Shown here in pieces: positions 58,870 to 64,000 of a stretch of 64,000 nt of DNA. Below the pieces are notes generated by a model. It worked only from the letters and a program-made list of their open reading frames with translations, had not been told where the DNA came from and did not search any database. The position numbers were made by a program, and so were the translations under genes. Location of the stretch: contig CABFPE010000136.1 of the NCBI GenBank assembly GCA_900660155.1, positions 154,019-218,018 of the forward strand. The letters run 5' to 3'. Source of the stretch: Hofstenia miamia. Lineage: Eukaryota; Xenacoelomorpha; Acoela; Hofsteniidae. Position 1 is the stretch's first letter. Each line of letters begins with the position of its first letter.

Positions 58870-59770
58870 TGTGAATTTCTGCTCTGGTTATTGAGAGGTG
58901 CTATAGGCATTTTATTGAGATTGCTTTGTGGTTATGTTACACTAAAATATATAAGAAAGAAAGAAATATTTTGAAGAATATTACCGACCAGTTTTTGTGT
59001 TAACAGTAATTAATAAAATATCTAAAAAAGTTATTATGCAACTAAATTAACCTATATGTTGACAAAACGAATAAATTGGATTTCTAAAAAGTACCTCTAC
59101 AAATGATGCTTTACTTTATGCTATTGAAAACTGGAGATCAAACATAAATAGGAATGAAAGAATAAATAGCGTCATTAAATATTTCAAAGGCATTGAGTTC
59201 AAAAAACCACTCTATTCTAAAATAAATCCAAATGTGACTTTTCACTTATTACCCTAAGTTCATTAACTCTAAACAGCCTGGCGGCCTTTTAAAGGCCACA
59301 ATGAGAGTGGTCTGCTAAAACAACTCAAACAAAGCGAAAATCTACGATAAATAGAAATTTCTGTTGATAAATTTAATCAACAATTTTATATATTATTTAA
59401 GGCTGGGTTGATTGCTTATTTACAAGAGTTATGCCTCTGCATAGGCATAAAAGTATATATCAGAGAGATGCAACATTCATCTCTTGAACAGGATAAAACT
59501 GTCCTTAATCTCACCCGCAAAATTTGTCTATCAGAGCCTGTAGCCGCACAGCTCTAATGTGAAATTCAAGGAATAAATATCAAATTCATTAAGACTAAAT
59601 CGCGGAGAACTGCAAGGATCAGTTCAGGTTCCATAACTATTTCAGTTTTATCTAAACCATATGGGTCAGCACTTTAATAGTTATCATGTGCTATTTGCAG
59701 ATGATGCTTTCATTTATTGTAATGATATTTTAATCCTACAAGAAATTGTCAAAAATGCAACCATTCTTTA
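58870..59770 (+). mobile_element. Decayed LINE RT fragment
   Basis: Forward strand, several frames: YRPVFVLTVINKISKKVIMQ (about 58983-59042), KSTSTNDALLYAIENWRSNI (about 59088-59147), LQGSVQVP (about 59609-59632, a decayed PQGSVLGP), and YHVLFADDAFIYCNDIL (about 59683-59734), which keeps the catalytic FADD box. Segment order is right for an RT, but the region between has decayed. Endonuclease and C-terminus are not seen. Confidence 0.75.
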
Positions 59771-61159
59771 ATAAGAATTTAATTAAACTAATATTGAAAA
59801 TCTATATTAATAGTAATTAAAAATAGAAGAAATGAATCAACACTAGAAAGTATTAAGTGTAGAATCCCCACTTGTTAGAGATTGACCATAATGAGCTTTA
59901 ACTATTACTTTTCTTAGTCAATGCGTAATTCTCTGTGACTAGTGAGATTCTGATACATCTATGCCATACAATACAAGTTATCAGATTTGTTTAAGTTACA
60001 CCACCAAAATGTCACCGTGGACCCCAGATTCGGTGTATTTTGTGTGTGGCCCCCACTAATGTAATTTTGCTTTCTGCATCTGATCAAAATTGACCAATAT
60101 CTCAGTAATTCTTTAAAATCATGTTGTAAAATTAATGTTAGCATGACAGACTTTCATTCAGATGAATAATGTTAAATGAACCATTTCAGTAATAATTTGC
60201 AAAAGCATGTGCTTAAGATAGAATATTAACATAATTGCTACTGTGTATCAAATGATGGTTTCCGTGCCCAAAGGAAGAAATAGGTACGTATGATAATCTA
60301 AAAAGTACTATCTTTAATAAATTATGACGTTTCTTATCATCTAAAAAGCATCTATGATCAATTCTTGTAAGGATGGTTTTGTCAGACGGTTATCTCTTAC
60401 ATTTATCGTTGACTTTTAAAGGAACTTACAAGAATTTTTAAAAATTTCATTCCCATCGTCGATTTTTTAATAGAAAAATTGAATGACTCGCTATTTCAAA
60501 CAAGATTTGCACCAAAACATATCAATCAATAAAACCGCCAAAAATTTGCCGGATCGGATCACCAAGCCTTTTGGGGAAACCGGTGCAAGATCAAGTTTCA
60601 GAGTGTGCATTCATTGAAATTGAAAACAAATTTTAGCTTAAATGATCAGATCTAACGTTAATCTTATTTCAATTGGATTTGTTAAAATTTTATTAAATGT
60701 GAAACAAAATTATAAAGAAAAAACGACATTTTATTATTATAACCCGGGTGGTTCGGGTAGCTGTTGTTTTTTGCATCATTTAGTAGGGTAGAGAAGAAAA
60801 GTTTATCCGTTTCCAGGCTTGCATTTTACATCCAGAGGACACAACCTTACACAATTCCATATACAACCTGCAGCTGCTTATTATCTACATTTTTTAGAGT
60901 AAATTTTTTATTTTGCTAAATTCATTTTCCCAAAAATGAAATCAACCTAGCATCAATAAGTAAGGAGGCAAACCCAATATAAAAATTTATTAACCAATAA
61001 AAAAGCTTGGCACACTTTTGTCAGTGTATATGTAGTTCTTTAAACATTCTCGAGCAACTCAACACTTCTTCCCTAATATTCCTGATTTATGTTGCTAGTT
61101 TTATTTAGTATTTTTTTAATATTTCAGAATCAAGATTTCTATTAACATAGCTCAAGTAA
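59771..61159. other. No recognised gene; contains a dispersed repeat
   Basis: AT-rich except for the repeat at 60310-60545. Nothing else readable. Confidence 0.5.
60310..60545 (+). repeat. Dispersed repeat, copy 2
   Basis: Same orientation and order of shared strings as 29335-29560 (GATCAATTC, TTTTGTCAGAC, CATTCCCATCGTCGATTTTT, CCAAAACATATCAATC). The class is unknown. Confidence 0.6.
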
Positions 61160-61660
61160 AAAAAAGTGGCCACTTTTCAAAATTGGACTATCATAATCTA
61201 AAGTTACTAGATGGCACTGGTACAATTAATAGTTCAAAATATTGCCAAATGCTCGAGGAATTTGTACCATAGAAACTTGCTTACATCCCGATTCATTGAT
61301 CTTAGAACAAGATGGAGCAACTCTCCATACCTCCAAATCGACAAAAAAAATTTTCCAATTACAATATTCAAGTTATGCAATGGTCACGGAATTCGCCAGA
61401 TCTAGTACCCATAGAGAACGTGTGGCAGATTCTGAAAGAATTAAAGAGTTACATTAATAACTTAAGAAGTTAGAGTCCGTTTACTGGATTCAGTTTCAAG
61501 ACGTTTATCTGCGTGTCACGATGTGCATGGCAAACTTGTTAAGTAAATTTGTCACCAGGTTACAAGCTGAGACAATTATATTTTCAAATATATTTTATAA
61601 ACCTCTATTTGCCTTTCGTTTTGTTATCAAAAATGTGTTTATAATGTGGCCACTATTGTG
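61160..61660 (+). mobile_element. Tc1-like transposase fragment
   Basis: Forward-strand C-terminal part of a Tc1-type transposase in more than one frame: LEQDGATLHTSKSTKKIFQ (about 61300-61356), the QDGAxxHT catalytic-D block; then VMQWSRNSPDLVPIENVWQI (about 61374-61433), the WP.QSPDLNPIENLW block with R for P; then LKELKSYINNL. The N-terminal DNA-binding part is missing. GTGGCCAC strings near 61165 and 61650 may belong to its inverted ends. Confidence 0.8.
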
Positions 61661-63049
61661 GCGATACGTAATCTCTCACTAAACATATTAATCATTAAAT
61701 AATCTACCCAATTCTGAGCAACATACAAAATTGTTCATAATCCTCCAGTAAATTCAAAATGATTTACTCAAACTGAGTTTATCGCTATACTGCAACTCTG
61801 ATTGTGTAAAGAGCTTAAGAATTATTTTTTATATTACCTGCTACCATCATTATTTTTCAACATGGTAGTTACATACCTGCCTAAGTAGTACTTATGACAT
61901 GCACGTTGATGCACTTTGTATTAAAAATATTTTTGAAAACGGGTTTAGAATAACAAAATATAAATTATTTTTAAACTACTATATTTCAGCAATTTCAATT
62001 TACTACTCAATAAAGCAAATTTTTGGATTAATATTGTAAAAACAAAAAATGCGAAAAACACCATTTTTCCTTGGATAAATTTAATGTTTATAACACGGGT
62101 ATTACATATCTTTAGTCAACTGCAATTTAATCACATTTGACAAAATACTCAAAGCTTGAAGCGATTGGTGGATGAAATTTTTTCATTTTAATTTCAACAA
62201 TGGAATTTAACAAATTCGAATTTTTTGAAGTGTAACATACTTAAAACTGTAATGATGGTTTAAAACATATGTAATTATTTTAAAATAGACATTTCTCTAA
62301 TCGGAACACAGACTTTACTGCAATTGTTATGCATTTTGCCTTTGAAATCCTCTCATTTTGAATTCATTTTAGTGCTGAATAAATAAATCCAACGGTTTTT
62401 TGTAACAAACTGATATACCTTAAAAAAGTAAAAAATCTCTATTGAAATAAAAGTGCAAATGAATCTTATATTTAATACTTTTACAATACTTAATTCTGCT
62501 TCATTTATTTTCTAAAACAAATTAATATAACTGTATGAAATACCGGTATTCCTTACATAAGTTTATAGTTTAAAACCAACGTTTTTTCTTACAATTCCCA
62601 AGATATACCTTTTATATAATTGTCTAAAATCAGCATTTAGCTTTGTAAAGTTGATGTAACCAGTTTATATCTTTAATAGATTGCTAGTTATAAGATGAAA
62701 TATTTGTGAATATAAAAATAATGTTCATAGATCTTATATTAAATTAATGTTTTACTTAATTGAAATCTTTAATTAAGATTGGGCTTAATTGATTTACTAA
62801 ATTCTTAATGCAGATTAGTATTATCATAAATACTAAGTCTATTAAAATAAATATAAACATTTATACGTTTGTTTACAATATTTTATTAGTTGAATATTTA
62901 GTAATTTCATGACATCTAGTGTCGAACAGGTGAATTCATTTTCTGCGTAAACAATTCATAACAATTCATAAATAAAATTTAATTGAAAATTTATGCAATT
63001 TAATTTATTACATACGAAAATTTACACAGTAAAATTTAAACTAAGGACT
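61661..63049. other. No recognised gene
   Basis: AT-rich region 3' of the GPCR on the reverse strand. It may include its 3' UTR. Confidence 0.5.
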
Positions 63050-63667
63050 TTATTTTGATAAACTGAATATTTGAAAAAATGCTGATCGGAACATTGGCCC
63101 ACTAATAAAATAGAAGATAAAATTGACAGAGGAATTTGTAATCAATAACGTGTATTTTATTTGGTTTATTAACATCATAATTGCTTGATCACGGAGTGAG
63201 ACAGATTTGTAATTGTATAGAATGGTATTTAATACAAGAGCAGTTAACATCAAAATACAAAACGCACAACTGTTTGTTAATAACATAATCGTTAAACGCT
63301 TTTCTGACGAATCTGCTTTTCTTCTTTTGCGAAGTGAGCAAATAAAATATATATTTGCAAAAAATACGGCAGTGAAGGGTAAGGCAAATCCAAATACCAC
63401 TCCGCTAATTATAGAGTACCAATAAATCAATTTTGAATTTGCTTTAATTATGCAGAAATAGTTAATAAATTGGAATTCATATAAATTTGGTATGCACATT
63501 CCATAAGAGACAATTGAAATTCCAAGGCTTATTTTATTACCCAAGCGTGGCCTACTGTTTTGTTTGAACCAAATGGGGAAGTGAATAGCAATTACTCGAT
63601 CCAATGCTACGAATGTATTGTGGAATACTGCTGCATAATTGCTCGCCCAACTGTGAACTAAGAGCAT
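63050..63667 (-). CDS. Rhodopsin-like GPCR, last exon (TM3-TM7), partial gene
   Basis: Reverse-strand paralogue of the GPCR at 8656-12440. A splice acceptor (TGAAAGTTTTAG|A) precedes 63667, so the first ATG codon is internal, not the start; it aligns with the first codon of the other gene's exon 2, so the phase 0 intron position is shared. It has VALDRVIAIHFPIWF (TM3/DRY equivalent), NKISLGISIVSYGM (TM4), FGFALPFTAVFFANIYFIC (TM5), a basic loop RKRRKADSSEKRL, MLLTNSCAFCIL (TM6), and NSSVNFIFYFISGPMF (TM7). The frame is unbroken to its stop at 63050. The N-terminal exon (TM1-TM2) was not found up to 64000 and probably lies beyond the window. Unlike the + copy, this one may be functional. Confidence 0.85.
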   Translation of the reverse strand: MLLVHSWASNYAAVFHNTFVALDRVIAIHFPIWFKQNSRPRLGNKISLGISIVSYGMCIPNLYEFQFINYFCIIKANSKLIYWYSIISGVVFGFALPFTAVFFANIYFICSLRKRRKADSSEKRLTIMLLTNSCAFCILMLTALVLNTILYNYKSVSLRDQAIMMLINQIKYTLLITNSSVNFIFYFISGPMFRSAFFQIFSLSK

Positions 63668-63950
63668 CTAAAACTTTCAAAATATTTGGTAAAAGTAATT
63701 AAATGTAAATTTGAATTTACTCAAAGCTTCAATTGAAATTTAAAAAACAAAATAATGTCGCAGCAACTGCTAGTTTTTCATCAAAATTTCCATTAATTAT
63801 GAAATAAGAATAATATAGTTATTAAATTGCAGTAGCGAATCAACCTTGATTTTGGTTTTTAATATTTAATGTTGTTTGAAATATTAATGCTAGCATAGGA
63901 CATGGAATGAAGTGAAGAGCTCTCGAAATAAATTTGTAACTCAAGCAGCT
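63668..63950. other. Intron of the reverse-strand GPCR
   Basis: Follows from the acceptor at 63667. No TM1/TM2 exon could be read here. Confidence 0.5.
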
Positions 63951-64000
63951 TAATATATATATATATATATATATATAGATAGATAGATAGATATAGATAT
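63951..64000. repeat. (TA)n followed by (TAGA)n
   Basis: TA run to about 63976 then TAGATAGA repeats to the window edge. Confidence 0.95.

Overview
The window looks like repeat-dominated DNA from an AT-rich animal genome (roughly 70% A+T by eye). It has spliced eukaryotic genes with GT/AG boundaries, rhodopsin-like GPCRs, an LDL-receptor class A protein and a DUF229 sulfatase-like protein, set among LINE, Penelope-like (PLE), piggyBac, hAT and Tc1/mariner debris and many (TA)n tracts. Fixed-size padding (1000 N, 42783-43782) and single N calls inside two (TA)n runs show a draft assembly. The species cannot be fixed from sequence alone; a cnidarian, flatworm or tunicate would each fit.

Host genes are few. 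A rhodopsin-like GPCR runs on + (exon 1 at 8656-8934, exon 2 at 11783-12440); its 2.8-kb intron holds an apparently intact PLE, and its TM6 region has a frameshift. A paralogous last exon lies on - at 63050-63667, with the acceptor at the same codon. A membrane-anchored DUF229 protein is on - at 18306-20151, with one frameshift. A secreted LDLa-type first exon is on - at 35272-35774. No tRNA or rRNA was recognised.

Region by region: 0-5 kb has two diverged copies of one LINE family (-). 5-9 kb is mostly empty, with a GC-rich candidate hAT remnant. 9-12.5 kb is the GPCR with its PLE. 13-18 kb holds small inverted-repeat elements and a LINE endonuclease fragment. 18-26 kb is the DUF229 gene followed by a nested transposon stack: two head-to-head PLE copies, one split by a piggyBac element with TTAA duplication, the other by a non-autonomous hAT. 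26-34.5 kb has a ~310-bp tandem repeat, a small hAT MITE, a badly decayed PLE and a fold-back element with telomere-like arms. 35-45 kb has the LDLa exon, MITEs, a decayed hAT transposase gene, a GC-rich hairpin-rich island (40690-41425) and the gap. 45-64 kb has a TA-flanked MITE, a LINE interrupted by a 1.4-kb hAT with perfect 8-bp duplications, a piggyBac copy interrupted by a 599-bp mariner-like fold-back element, further LINE and Tc1 fragments, and the second GPCR.

The most notable signals are a hammerhead-like core with a self-complementary helix III at the PLE 3' ends, the fold-back family whose arms are degenerate telomere-like repeats, the structured GC-rich island, and the nested PLE/piggyBac/hAT locus whose insertion boundaries can be read to the base.
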